DNA of 64,000 nucleotides, from positions 8,082,501 to 8,146,500 of the forward strand of contig NC_091247.1 of the NCBI RefSeq assembly GCF_042477335.2. The letters are read 5' to 3'. Below, in pieces: positions 30,737 to 41,706 of this stretch (the stretch's first letter is position 1; every line of letters starts with the position of its first letter). The position numbers and the translations under genes were made by a program. The notes beneath the pieces were generated by a model, which was not told the origin of the DNA, ran no database searches, and saw only the letters and a list, made by a program, of their open reading frames with translations. The DNA comes from Ovis canadensis. Lineage: Eukaryota; Chordata; Mammalia; Artiodactyla; Bovidae.

Positions 30737-31250
30737 TGCGGGCTCGGGCGCCGCAAGGGCCGCGCGACGATGGAACGCGGCGATGGTCTAGCCGACAGAC
30801 GGCGCGGGGCGGAAGGCGGAGGCGGTGAATGGAACTCCGAGCCGGAAGGGTGGAACGCCGCGGCGGAACGCGCCGGGGCGGCCGGGATCCGCCCCTAAGG
30901 CGGAGCCCGGAGGCTAGAGCTCCGCCTCCACTGTGCCCTGCCTCCAGAACCCCGCCCCCGGCCGACCGCAAGGCTCCGCCCCCAAAAGAGCCCCGCCCAC
31001 ACTCTGCCTCACAGTCGAGGTCCGCCCACTTTGGCCGGTTTCCCCAGGCCCGCCCCTGTCCTGGCGGCCAAGTTGGACCATCCAGGGCGACCTCCAGGAG
31101 AACCTTAGGCGGTGGAGGCTCGGCCTTCACGTTGGGCGAGCGACCTGGCACGAGGGCAGGGCAGCTGGGACCCCCACTCTTCCCTAGCTAGCCGGTGCCT
31201 CCCCATGGGCGAAATCTGAGACGCGTTTCTAAGGCCCCAATGTATAGAGC
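29941..31250. repeat. Segmental duplication, copy 1 (BBLN promoter and exon 1)
   Basis: The block that includes BBLN exon 1, its promoter and part of intron 1 has a second copy at about 53,757-55,005 in the same orientation. Shared landmarks in order: 'aatcctgatacat.tcaa', 'gctccagaccactaccag', 'ctcgcaggtgctcgcc', exon 1, 'tttctaaggcccca'. Confidence 0.88.
30440..31180 (-). promoter_or_regulatory. CpG-island promoter of BBLN
   Basis: GC-rich, CpG-dense sequence surrounds BBLN exon 1, with repeated gccccgccc/ccgcccc boxes at 30,890-31,060 just upstream of the start on the minus strand. No TATA box is visible. Transcription probably begins within about 200 bases upstream of 30736. Confidence 0.65.
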
Positions 31251-31689
31251 CTATAATTTTTGCAGTAGTCATATATGGATGTGAGAGTTGGACCATAAAA
31301 AAGGCTGAGCGCCGAAGAATTGATGCTTTCGAACTGTGGTGTTGGAGAAGACTTGAGAATCCCTTGGACAGCAAGGAGATCAAACCAGTCACTCCTAAAG
31401 GAAATCAACCTTGAATATTCATTGGAAGGACTGATGCTGAAGCCGAAACTCCAATACTTGGGCCACCTGATGCAAAGAGCCGGCTCATTGGAAAAGACCC
31501 TGATGCTGGGAAAGATTGAAAGCTGGAGGAGAAGGGGAAGACAGAAGACAAGATGGTTGGATGGTATCACCGACTTGATCAATATGAGTTTGAGCAAGCT
31601 CCAGGAAACGGTGAAGGACAGGGAAGCCTGGCATGCTGCAGTCCATGGGGTTGCAGTTGGACACAACTGAGTGCCTGAACAACAACAAC
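31250..31689 (+). mobile_element. BovB LINE 3' end
   Basis: From 'gcagtagtcatatatggatg' to a caacaacaaca tail. An 11-bp target-site duplication (aatgtatagag 31239-31249, aatgtataggg 31690-31700) fixes both ends. The insertion abuts the end of the BBLN-promoter duplication. Confidence 0.93.
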
Positions 31690-31700
31690 AATGTATAGGG

Positions 31701-34700
31701 ACGATAGCCATTCACAGCCTCCTTGAGAGTCATGGTCAGCAGAGTGCAGCTTGTGGCTGTCAGTCAAGGAAGGTGTCGAGATAAGGTCTGCCCAGCTGCC
31801 ATGATACCTTACCCCCAGCTTAGAAAGGGAGCCCTGCCTCCAAATCATCCAGCCAGAAATTCTCTCTCCTGAGCTGGCCCCACAGGTGTGATCCTGGCCA
31901 AGGACACAGCTGAGTCAGGCTCATGTCCAGGGGAGAGGGGCTTACTTACTGGGACTCCTGTCACTGTAGCTGCTCCGAGGCCTGGTTCTGGTCTCACACT
32001 GGTAGTTCCTGCCAGAAGGCCATCCTTCAGGTGGGGTTCAGGCCCGGGTGTGTTCCCTGATGATGATAACGAGGAGGGATCCTCTCTGTCCCGGAAGCTG
32101 CCTTGCTGTTTCTCCTGAGGAGCGTGGAAGATGCAGTTATGTCCTGCAGTCAGCACCACCACTGACTTGCACGATGGCAGCCCCACCTCCCTGAACCAGG
32201 TGGAGTGGAGGCGAGGCCCATGCTGAACCAGGTGGGAAGAATTGTAGTGAACAATCCCTCACCTGGGTCAGCTCACCCTCCTTGACTATAAGCGGAGGGT
32301 ATCCCTCCCCCCCAGTCCCCTGCCTGCAGGCCTCCACTTACCCACCACCTGTGGCTGGCCACACTCCCCAGCCCTCTCTGAAGGTACTGTGCCCATGGAT
32401 GGAGCAGGGGGCAGGTAGCACCCAGGCACCTCTTCCACTGGAGAGGGAAGAGTCTTGGCTTCGGAATGGTGCTGGGAGTGTGCCTGGGGAACTGGGCACT
32501 CAGATGGGTGCACATGTGGCATCAGGGGTCCCTGAGCAAGCTCCATGCATGAGCCTTCCCATCCACCTGCCATGTCTGTGTGGTGTGTATCCCTACGGGC
32601 GTTGGCATGTTTCTGGGAAACTGTATGTCTCTCTGAAGGTCTGCTGCTCCTTGTGCCTAGATATCCTCGTGTTTCACCCCTTGTCTGTGAACTCACACAC
32701 AGAGTGGGCCCCTGTGACCCCAGGTATGATTTCACATCTGGGAAGAAACATGTGTTTTCCTTTGGGTGTCCTGTGCTTGGAAGGATACGTATGTTTGGAT
32801 TGCACCAGCATGTCCACATGTGTGATCTGTGTTTCTCTGCACACTTGTGTACTACACACAGACGCAGGTGTTTCTGTGCCCATCAGAGGACATGGGGCTC
32901 TTCTGTCTTAATGAAATACCATGGTTGCTGGGAGGGCCTCTCACCAGTCAGCCAAAGGCAGGTGCCCAGCCCTCCTTCCTCAGCCTTGCTCACGCCTCTG
33001 CCAGGCATTCAACCCCCTCTTTTCAGGGAGACAACCCAGCCCCAGAGAGTACCCCCTCCCCAACCCCAGGACTCCCATCCCGTCAGGGGAACCAGGCAGG
33101 GGAGGCCCTTGGCTTGTCCTCTTAGAAGGTGGACTCCATGGAGAACTGGGCATGGTCCCCACCATAGTATTCAAGGAGTGGCCTTTCTTCTGGACCTGAG
33201 TGTATGCCTGGGGCCTGGGGCTAGAGATCTGGGCAGAGGGAGGCAGGTGGGAGGAAAGGAGATGAGAGCCCAGCCAAAGCCTCACCCCCAGGCAGCTGAG
33301 TGAGGGTGGGAGGATGCGGAGCTGGGTAGTGCAGGTGATGAAGCCCACTACCTGGCTGGCCCCTTCTCTATTCCCAGAAGCCAAAGGGAACCTGGACCCT
33401 GCCCACGCCACTCCTGTGGCCAAGGTCCACAAACCAGACCACAGGACAATGCAGCCGCTACCCCAGCCAGCCTTGATCAGAGGTGGGGACCTGTCTCTAG
33501 GGTCCCCGTTCACCTCTCATTCCCCACCTCACAAAGCCTGTCATCATCCTGTCCCCAGGCCCAGTGTGGCAGGTGGAATAGCAGTCCCCAGAGACAACTG
33601 GGTCCTAGTCCTTGGACCTCTAGAGTCCCTTAAACAGCACGGAGATCAAATTAGTCCATCCTAAAGGAAATCAACCCTGAATATTCATTGGAAGGACTGA
33701 TGCTGAAACTAAAGCTCCAATACTTTGGCCACCTGATACAAAGTGCCAACTCATTAGAAAACACGCTGATGCTGTAAAAGACTGAGGGCAAGAAAGAAGG
33801 GGCAACAGAGGACGAGATGGTTGGATGGCATCACTGATTCAATGGACATGAATTTGAGCAAACTCTGGGAGATAGTGGAGGACAGAAGAGCCTGGTGTGC
33901 TTCGGTCCATGGGGTCACAAAGAGGTGGACACGACTTAGTGACTAAACAACAATGAGTGCTTGGAACCAGTGAATGGTACCTTATTTGGGAAAGGGGCCT
34001 TTGCAGAGGTGACAATGTTAAGAATTTGAGAAGGAAATTATCCAGGATTAGCACAGTTCCAAAAGGTGACCCGGTGGGTGTGCAAGTCTGAGGGTGGAGA
34101 AGCCTGGGTTTCTTCAGAACCCCGCCTCTCCAGCCTCTGATCTTGCAAGTGGAAGAAGAGGCAGGGAGGGGGTTCCTGATGCCGATAAGGAGGGGCTCCA
34201 GCTCCGGCTTGTGGGTGAACAAGGGCTTGTCAGGCCCAGTCAAGTGGTGCGTGCAGGCCTGGAGCCCTTGAGTCTTCTAGAATCTGAATTCCTGGCGGCG
34301 TATTCGCCTCCCTGTAGCCCCCAGCTCTGCCCCTGGTGGTCTGGAGGTCATTATGGAGGGGAGGCATGGGTGAGGACAGGACGCTGAATGGGCTCAGCAT
34401 GGTCACAGCCACCCACCAGTAGGAGCCAGAGAGTGATCCCTGGGCCAACCAGGGGCAGGGAGGTTTGGCTATCAGAGGGGCAGGGGACCACGCCTGGTGA
34501 CCTTCCCTCCCCTGGCACAGCCTCAGGCTGGGCGTGCCTCTGCCCCACCGACTGTGCACCCCTCGTGCCCTAGCTGCCATCTTCCAGCATCCACAGGGGT
34601 CCTGAGGAAGTTGGGGTGACAGCACCTCAGCCCTTGCAGCCCATCTGCAGCTCCCCGGCCCTGGCTGAGTCTCTGCGTTGATGCCTATTGCAGGTGGCCG

Positions 34701-34960
34701 ACTGTGGAAATGAGCTGTGGCCCCTTCAGTGTTTCTGCTGGGCCAGTCACTCCTTGAAGTCAAGAGTCATGTAAGGCCTGCTGCTGGCCTGGGGTGGGGG
34801 GTTAGGAAGGGTCCAGCCAAAGCTGGCCATGGGCCCTGGGGCCGCCGTCTCTTGCTGAGGACCCCAGGGGCTCCGGGAGCCATGCCAATGTGAGCCCAGC
34901 CTTTTTGCCTGTCCTCCTCCCAATGGCCCAGGAATCCAGGAGCACAGTCAAGCAGCACAG
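31701..34960. other. Intergenic stretch between BBLN and LCN2
   Basis: Apart from one BovB fragment (33,625-33,955) this is anonymous single-copy-looking sequence. Several frames stay open by chance, the longest at 32545-33303 (+), but none has a recognisable domain or splice context. No RNA gene was recognised. Confidence 0.6.
33625..33955 (+). mobile_element. BovB LINE 3' fragment
   Basis: 'gagtcccttaaacagcacgg', 'ggaaggactgatgctgaaac' and the terminal 'cgacttagtgactaaacaac' follow the BovB 3' end. Confidence 0.88.
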
Positions 34961-34961
34961 A

Positions 34962-35149
34962 CTGGGGGCAGGGCACGTGTTTATTTAGCAGGCAAGGCAG
35001 GGCTGCATCTTCGGGGCTGCAGGAACCACAGAAGGGTCTCTGGGCTCTCTCCTGTTACTGGTGTCCAGGCTGGTGGGGGGCTTAACTGGCTGCTGTGCCG
35101 GGCAAAGGCTGGTGTGAGGGGGGTGGGAGCAAAGAGAGACCGGAGGCAC
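34962..35149 (-). other. LCN2: LCN2 non-coding last exon (3'UTR)
   Basis: The LCN2 stop-codon exon has a donor (GCA/GTAAGT, exon ending at 35264), so a further exon must follow, as in human LCN2. An acceptor (CCCTCTCAG) sits at 35150-35154 and AATAAA at 34985-34980 on the minus strand. Confidence 0.75.
34980..34985 (-). terminator. LCN2 poly(A) signal AATAAA
   Basis: Minus-strand AATAAA at the end of the 3'UTR exon. Cleavage expected about 15-25 bases further on, near 34960. Confidence 0.8.
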
Positions 35150-35270
35150 CTGAGAGGGAGATGGGAAAGTAGAGACAGCAACTGTCCTGGGTGGGGGGCG
35201 CAAAGGTAGTTTGAGACCCCTGGCCCACTGGCTCCCATCCGCCCCCCGCCCAGCCGTACTTACTGCAGGC

Positions 35271-35325
35271 TCACTGGGCATCAATGCACCGGTCTGTGGG
35301 GGAGAGAGTCTGTCAGAATGGGCAG

Positions 35326-35359
<34 letters not shown>

Positions 35360-38300
35360 CTTCTGCCCACTGGGACGCCTGCCCTGCCCCTGGGCACCCC
35401 AGGCCCCAGCCTGGCCTAGCAACTGCAGATCTGGGGGTTCCCTTCAGGGACAGGAGCAGGGGTTTGGGAGGAAGGCCTGAGGATGAGCAGCTCGGGGGGA
35501 CCCCGTTCTCCAGAGCAGGCCAGCGAGGCCCTGCCACACATCCGCTCGGGCACCAGGCCGCCGCCTGTTTACCTGCTGAGCCCTGGCAGTTTCCTAGCTA
35601 TGGGGGGCTGCTGGTTCCCTGGGCGGCCGTCTGGAGGCCCCTGCCCAGGCCAGGCCGCCTGAAGACAAGGCCGCCTTTCAAGTCAGTGGTGAGCAGGCCT
35701 CAAGGCGAGGAGGAAAGGGGCCCCAGACAAGAGGGAGGGAGGGAGGAGGAAGTGGTCCCACATGGTGAGGGCCTGGGTTGTAGAGGGAAGGGGCCCTGGG
35801 GCTGAGAGACTGGGAAAATTTGGACCTGGGCCTGAAATCCTCATCTGTCAAGGAGGAACACTTGGGGCCCAGATCCCTGGGTGCCCCACAGATCCCTGGG
35901 TTGGGGCAGGGTCTTCCTGAACCCAGAGTGGGTCCCAGAGAGGGGCTTCAATGACTGAGCAGAGGGCCAGGCCCCTCCTCCGCCCCCCTTTCCCTGGGAG
36001 GCGGGGTGGCAGCAGTGGGCCTGGACAGTCCGCATGGGCCATTACCAATCGGGACAGGGAAGATGATGTGGTCATCGGTGAGGCCCAGGGACTTGGCGAA
36101 GGTGATGAAGTTTTCCCTCACTTCAGGGGTCAGCTCCTTGGTCCTCCCTGTGGTCAAGGTGGCCGGCGGGCGGCCAGCAAACACTCTATAAACATTGCTG
36201 AACGTATGAACAAGGCCTCTGATCCCTTCCTCATGGAGGGTCTGCAGAAGGGCCTCCCTCCCTGGACCCCCCCCGACCCCGGCAGGGGCTCGGAGCTGAA
36301 CTGGAGAGGACCTCTCCTGAACCGGAGAGGACCTGGGGGGCTGGGTGAGGGTGGGTCCCCGGGGTCGCGAGGGAAGGACCCACCGTAAAGGGTGATCTTG
36401 AAGTACCCCTGTTTCCTTTGAACCTTCTTGAAGTACACTATGGCAAACTGGTTGTAGTCGGTGTTCACCACCCTAACGGTGTAGCTCCTTATCCCGGGGA
36501 AGCCTGCGTGGAAGATGGGAAGGACAGGGAGGTGTCAGCCTGCCCTGGGAGGAGGGAGCTGCTTTGTTCCCCACCTGTCTACAGGGGCTCTCCACGCAGA
36601 ACAGCATCTGTGTGGAGGGGCGAGGAGGTCTGTGCCCCTTCTAGGAGGACCCTGCTCCCCCCACCTTCTGGAAGCCCAACCCCAGGGCCCACCTCCCTCA
36701 ACACTCACTCCTAATATTGCCCAGGGTGAACTGGCCGGGCCGGGAGCTTGGGACAAAAGTTCTGATCCAGTAGTCACAGCGCTCGTCCCTGCGGGCGAGA
36801 GATGGGTGAGTGAGGGCAGAGGGGACAGGGGCTTGCGTTCCTGGGGCTGGACATGGTGGGGGCCAGGGCTGCAGCTGGAGGGGCTGGGATTCTGACACCC
36901 CTGGTCTGGCCCAGCCCAAGATAGCCCATCCCCTGCCACAGCAGGAGGTCCCCTCTCCACCAGCTCAGATGGGCCTCTGAGCCTACCTGTGGGTGTTCCT
37001 GCCTGGTCCACCCTGGGCCACCTGACCCTGCTCAGATCCTCCCTTTAGCACCCACTGTCCTTTCCTCTTCAAGACTGTCTTTCCTTGGTGGTCTTCCCTA
37101 CACACTGTCCCAGACCCCATTCCTCAGGTGTTTATCCCCTACTCCTATCTCCCCTCTGCTGCTTCCCTGCCTGTAACCTCTCCTGGGGGACTCACCCTCC
37201 AAGGTTCCAGTTTGTTCCATGCCAAGGACTCCTCTAGCTCCTGGATCAACCCTGACCTGAGTTCCACCCTCTCTCCTGGTATTCCAGAGCGTATCTCCCC
37301 AAACCCATTCTCCCTCTGCTTCTTGCTGCACACATGCTCCAGCCTCAGTCTCCCTTGGGTGCCAGAGGGGCTTGGTGTTCCTTGGCAGCCACCGTTTCTC
37401 TCTCCACCACACCCAGAGGGACCCTGCTTAGACACACTCCTCCCCAGATCACTTCTGCCCTGGCGTCTGAGGACCCTGGCAGTGTGTGGGCTGCCCCCCA
37501 GCCAAGCCACTTATCAGCTCCTGCTGGGTAGCTGGAGGATGACTTGCTGCTTCCTGAAGGAGTGCTTCCCTCTGACTCAGAGTCCACCAGCCCCTGCTAT
37601 GGATGCTCCGTGCCTCCTTCCGAGGCAGAGTGGCTCCTTCAAGGCCCAGTTCTGGAGGCTACCTCCCTGTAAGCCCTCGATGAAGACCTGGGTGGGTCTC
37701 CAGGCTGGATTCAGGGACCCTCTTCCCCATCCAGGAGACCCCTCCTCTCTGTCTCTTGTTTCCTGATGCCTGTGTCCATGTCTATTTGCACTGAAATGAC
37801 CAATAAATGTTGATCTGATGTAGGAAGAGGGCTTCCCTGGTGGCTCAGCGGTAAAGAATCCCCCTGCCAATGCAGGAGATGCAGGTTTGATTCCTGGACT
37901 GGGAAGATCCCCTGAAGAAGGACGTGGCAACCCACTCCAGTATTCTTGCCTGGATAATCTCATGGACAGAGTAGCCTGGAGGGCTACAGTTCAAGGGGTC
38001 GCAAAGAGCTGGGCACGACTTAGTGACTAAACAACAATGCAGGAAGAAATGAACAAATATTAATATCTGAGTCCACTGCGGAGCAGGAGGATGAGTAACT
38101 GCCTCTCCTCCGGTCAGCCCTTGACTGTGACATGAATCTGCCTCTAGACACTCAAGCAGCCCCTTGAGGCTCCCCTACTTTCCCCAAGGAGGTGGCAGCT
38201 CTCACCTTAACAGGATGGAGGTGACGTTGTAGCTGCCGTCTTCCTTCAGCTCGTAGTTGGAGGTGTACATCTTAAACTGGTCTTGCTCTTCCTTCTTAAT

Positions 38301-39013
38301 TGCATTCCCTGCCACGCCTACGGTGTACCACTTCCCCTGGAACTACAGGGGGTGCTGTAATAGGTGGAACCCACAAACCACCCTAGGGCTTCCCTACAGC
38401 ACTGTCCCTGCAGGCACCGCTGGCAGCTTGCCCCCGAGCCAGGAGCCCCTCACACTGAGCAGCAGGCCCGAGACTGGGCATTCAGTTCCTGGATTGGTGA
38501 AGCCAGTGGGAGCTGGGGGAGGCCAGGCCAGGAGGGAGCCCTGAGGATGGTAGGGATGGGGTGTCCCCACCCTGGGCCTCAGTTTCCTCCTCATGCAGAG
38601 GACTGAAGGTGTTCCTGTCATCCACTCACTACAGAGATGATGGGAGAGAGTGTGGATCTAGAGAAGGTCTGTCCAGGTGATCTTCTTGCCAGCAAGGTCA
38701 GGGTCAATGTGGGGCCATGGAGCCTGGCTTCCATCAGAGGGCCAGAGGGCAGGCTGAGCTGAATTAAGCCTGGGCATCCTGCCCTTGCAGGTTCGCTAAG
38801 ACCCTTCACCTCCCGTCCCCTCTACTCACACGCTTCCCTGCCCGCCCCCTGCTGCTGTCCCTCTGGGGCCCTTACCTGGTCGGCCTGGAAGTTGGGCTGC
38901 AGCGGGATCCTGGACAGAGGTGGGGCCCGCAGCAGTCTGGGGGTGGAACTCCGGGCCTGGGTGTGCAGGGCCCCCAGGAGGGTGAAGCCCAGCCACAGGA
39001 GACCTATGGACAT
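35271..39013 (-). CDS. LCN2: LCN2, lipocalin 2 (NGAL, siderocalin)
   Basis: Secreted lipocalin that binds bacterial catecholate siderophores such as enterobactin and so withholds iron. Minus-strand coding exons: 39013-38876, 38342-38206, 36788-36709, 36503-36384, 36147-36046, 35293-35271, joining in phase to 600 nt (199 aa; human 198). Signal peptide is residues 1-20, MSIGLLWLGFTLLGALHTQA. The lipocalin G-x-W is G49-K-W51. The disulfide pair is C96-C195 and the N-glycosylation site is N85-V-T. Siderophore-pocket residues of human (mature W79, Y106, R81, K125, K134) are kept as W99, Y126, R101, K145, K154. The human free Cys87 is replaced by Ser107. An in-frame upstream ATG at 39067 would add 18 residues, but it sits at the expected start of transcription, so 39013 is chosen. 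Confidence 0.96.
35326..35358 (+). repeat. (TG)n microsatellite
   Basis: Pure TG/CA run in LCN2 intron 5, about 35 bases before the last coding exon on the minus strand. Likely length-polymorphic and close to the splice acceptor. Confidence 0.9.
36789..38205. other. LCN2 intron 2, anonymous sequence
   Basis: About 1.4 kb of intron. Apart from the Bov-tA at 37829-38037 it shows no recognisable repeat, exon or RNA. 'caataaatgttgatctgatg' just before the SINE looks like an old repeat tail. Confidence 0.6.
37829..38037 (+). mobile_element. Bov-tA SINE in LCN2 intron 2
   Basis: Full Bov-tA from 'ggcttccctggtggctcagc' to 'cgacttagtgactaaacaac', antisense to LCN2. Flanking tgtaggaaga / tgcaggaaga is the target-site duplication. 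Confidence 0.9.
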
Positions 39014-39091
39014 GATTTTGGGGCAGAGGAGGCCGGGGGTCCAGGCAGCAGCTAAAGGAGGAAGCAAGTGAGCAGGCTCCCTGGGGGACCC

Positions 39092-39099
39092 TATTTATG
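39092..39099 (-). promoter_or_regulatory. TATA-like box of LCN2
   Basis: The minus strand reads ccataaatagg about 80 bases upstream of the start codon, placing transcription start near 39065. Further upstream, ttccgggatttggcaaaat could be read as a C/EBP- or NF-kB-like element, families known to drive LCN2, but the match is weak. Confidence 0.6.
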
Positions 39100-39984
39100 G
39101 TCCACCTGACCCATGGCCCACCCCGGGGTGGAGTGATTCAAATTTTGCCAAATCCCGGAAGGGTGAGGCAACTGCTAGCACTCCTGCTGAAACACCTGGC
39201 AAGATTTCTGCCCCTTTCCCCGCTGGTCAGGATTGGGCAAGACCAGGGGCAGAGGGCCAGGGGGTGGGGAGGGGACCTTCCCCAGAGCTCCACAACTTCT
39301 GGCAGGGACAAGGGCTCCCTCCACACCCGCTCTGTGCCCCTTCCCTTCTCTCTGCTTGGTTCTGTACTTGGTTGGTGGTCCCCGATCCAGAGGAGCTGTC
39401 ATCTCTGGCTTCCAGGAGCCCCAGCTCAGCCCTAGCCCAAGTTAGGGAATGTGTGATGAGACTCCTGCTTCCAACCCCCCAGTGAAAATAGAGAATTACT
39501 CACGCTCATAGCCCATGTAGTCAAATAGGCCTGGTTCTCAGAAGGGACAAGGAAGTATAGGGCAGCTAAGAGAATTCTAACCAGGAAGGACAGAGTGTGC
39601 GGTGTGAGCCCTGAGCTCTTGGAGCCCAGATCCTGCCCCCTGACCCCCCACCCAGGGAGCCCCACACGAGACCAGAGGCTGAAGGACACACATCTTCCTC
39701 AAGTCGGCCCCTCCTCTCCTCCAGCCCCTAAAGGACTTGGCCCCTGCTGTGGGTCCAGTAGATGAGACCCCCAAGCTGGACACCAGAGCCCCACGTGTGG
39801 ATGCTCAGCAAAGCAGAGCTTGGATGCTACAGTCCAGGCACCATGCTGCTGGGGGTGGGGGACAGCACAGGCTGAGCTTCTGCACTGAGTTGGGGGGCAA
39901 GGGGCTAGGGCCTGAGGGCAGGCTATCCACTGGGCTGCTCCGCACACCAAGTGCTTTGAGTCACAGGGAGTGCAAGGTCTTGGT

Positions 39985-40520
39985 CTTGTCTTTTTATTTT
40001 TTTTAAGATTTTTTTTTTAAGGTGAACCATTTTTAGTCTTTAAAGTCTGTACTGTAACAAACAGTCACTTGTTACAGTACTGCTTCTGTTTTATGTTTTG
40101 ACTTTGGCTGAGAGAGGCATGCGGCAGGTGGGATTCTAGCTCTCCAACCAGGGATCGAACCCCCACCTTCTGCATTAGAAGGTGAAGATTCTTTTTGTTC
40201 ATTTATTTCATTTTGGCCACACTGGGTCTTCTTGCCGCTCAGGGACTTTCTCTAGTTGCAGTTAGTGGGGGCTTTTCTTTAGCTCTTTTTGTCACAGTAG
40301 CTTTCCTTGTTGCAGAGTGTGGGCTCACAGACTTCAGAGTGCAGGCTCAGAAGTTGTGGCGCTTCAGCTTGGTTTAGTTGACCTGTGGCATGTGGGATCT
40401 TCCCGGACCAGGGATGGGACCTGTGTTGTCCCCTGCCTTGGCAGGCAGATTCCTAACCATGGGACCACTGAGGAATCCTGGAGGATGAAGTCGTAACCAT
40501 CGGGCCGCCAGGGAAGTCCC
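39985..40520 (-). mobile_element. Nested SINEs: CHR-2 inside an older SINE
   Basis: An antisense SINE begins with the T-rich tail near 39,985 and reads to 'gcattagaaggtgaag' (40185). A full antisense CHR-2-type SINE follows at about 40,188-40,478, after which the first resumes with 'gatgaagtcgtaaccatcgg' and its head 'ccgccagggaagtcccc' ending at about 40,520. The flanks aaggtgaag and aggatgaag are the likely target-site duplication. Confidence 0.8.
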
Positions 40521-41157
40521 CTCAGCCTTCTCTCTGAGAGGTCATTGAGGCCGTGTGCAGTCTCTGGCCGCAGCCTTGGAGCCCAGTGGCCTAGGCCTGG
40601 GACGACCCCAGAAATATCCCTGCCATGGCTGATTCCAGCTTTGTCCTTGGAGGGAGGCACTTTCCTGGGGGCCTGGCCATCCTTGGGAGGCAGTGGCAAG
40701 TCCCAGCCCCTGGGCAGAGTCACCCAAATTGCTCACCATGCGGGCCAAGGCTGTCTAGAGGCCTGATCTGTGGCTGAAACTGAGGGTCCACTGGCCCCAA
40801 ATGAGACTGACAGGGGCCTCATTGACTCTTCCCACCTGCTGCTTGGGAACCAGCTCCCCCGACCTCGGCTCTGGGGTGTCAGGCCCCGAGGGAAGAGGCT
40901 TTGGAGGGGTCCTAAGCTGGTGGGTGGGTTGTATCCTCCTGAGGCAGAGAGGCCCCCACAGGACCCCTGCCCCCTCAGGCCCTGCCCTGTCCGGTGGTGA
41001 AAACACAGGAAGCAGAGATGAGCAAAGCTTCTTCAGGATGTTACCACCGAAGCCCGCCCGCACCAGAGGCCATCCCACCCTTTTCATCCCTGCTCGCGGC
41101 CCCAGGGCCTCCACCGCCGCTACTCTCTTTGACCTTAAAAGGAATCCTCGAGTCTGT

Positions 41158-41278
41158 TGTTGGTCAGTTGCTAAGTCTTGTCCAACTCTTTGCAATCCCA
41201 GGGACTGCAGCACGTCAGGTTCCTTGGCCTCCCTGTCTCCTGGAGTGTCCTCAAATTCATGTCCATTGAGTCATGGTA
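41158..41278 (-). mobile_element. BovB LINE 3' fragment, antisense
   Basis: 'cagttgctaagtcttgtcca' to 'aattcatgtccattgagtca' is the reverse complement of the last part of BovB. Confidence 0.82.
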
Positions 41279-41575
41279 ACTGCTAGATGCTGGGGAGGCT
41301 GATGGATGGAGCTCCAAAGAATTTAAGTAGGAGAGGGGCAGTGCCTTGGGTTACCAAGGAGCCACTGCAAGGAATATTCTAGATTCTAAAAGTCAGGTTA
41401 CTCTTAAAAAACAAGGAGTGGGTCCTAAGAAAAAACTAACCGAATGAGACAGAAGGAGGGGTGACCTGCTCTCTTCAGTGTTTTAAGATTTCCCATTGAC
41501 GTTGATAACCAATAAATGAGAAGACCTGATCTGATTGAGTAATCTCAAAAAAAAAAAAAAAAAAAGTCAGGGTGA

Positions 41576-41706
41576 GGGAATTCCCTGCTGGTCCAGTGGT
41601 TAAGACTGGGTGCTTTCCAGGTGCTGCAGGTCTGGGTTCAATCCCTGGTCTGGGAACTAAGATCCTGCAAGCCTGGCAGCATGGCGAAAAATGAAAAATA
41701 AATAAA
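41576..41706 (+). mobile_element. tRNA-Glu-type SINE
   Basis: 'gggaattccctgctggtcca' head, 'ctgggaactaagatcctgca' body and an 'aaaaataaataaaa' tail. A separate A-run lies just upstream at about 41,547-41,565. Confidence 0.85.

Noticed and set aside
32545-33303. 252-aa plus-strand frame between BBLN and LCN2
   Set aside because: Longest frame outside known genes, but low-complexity, no domain, no promoter or splice context, and no counterpart known to me in the human interval.
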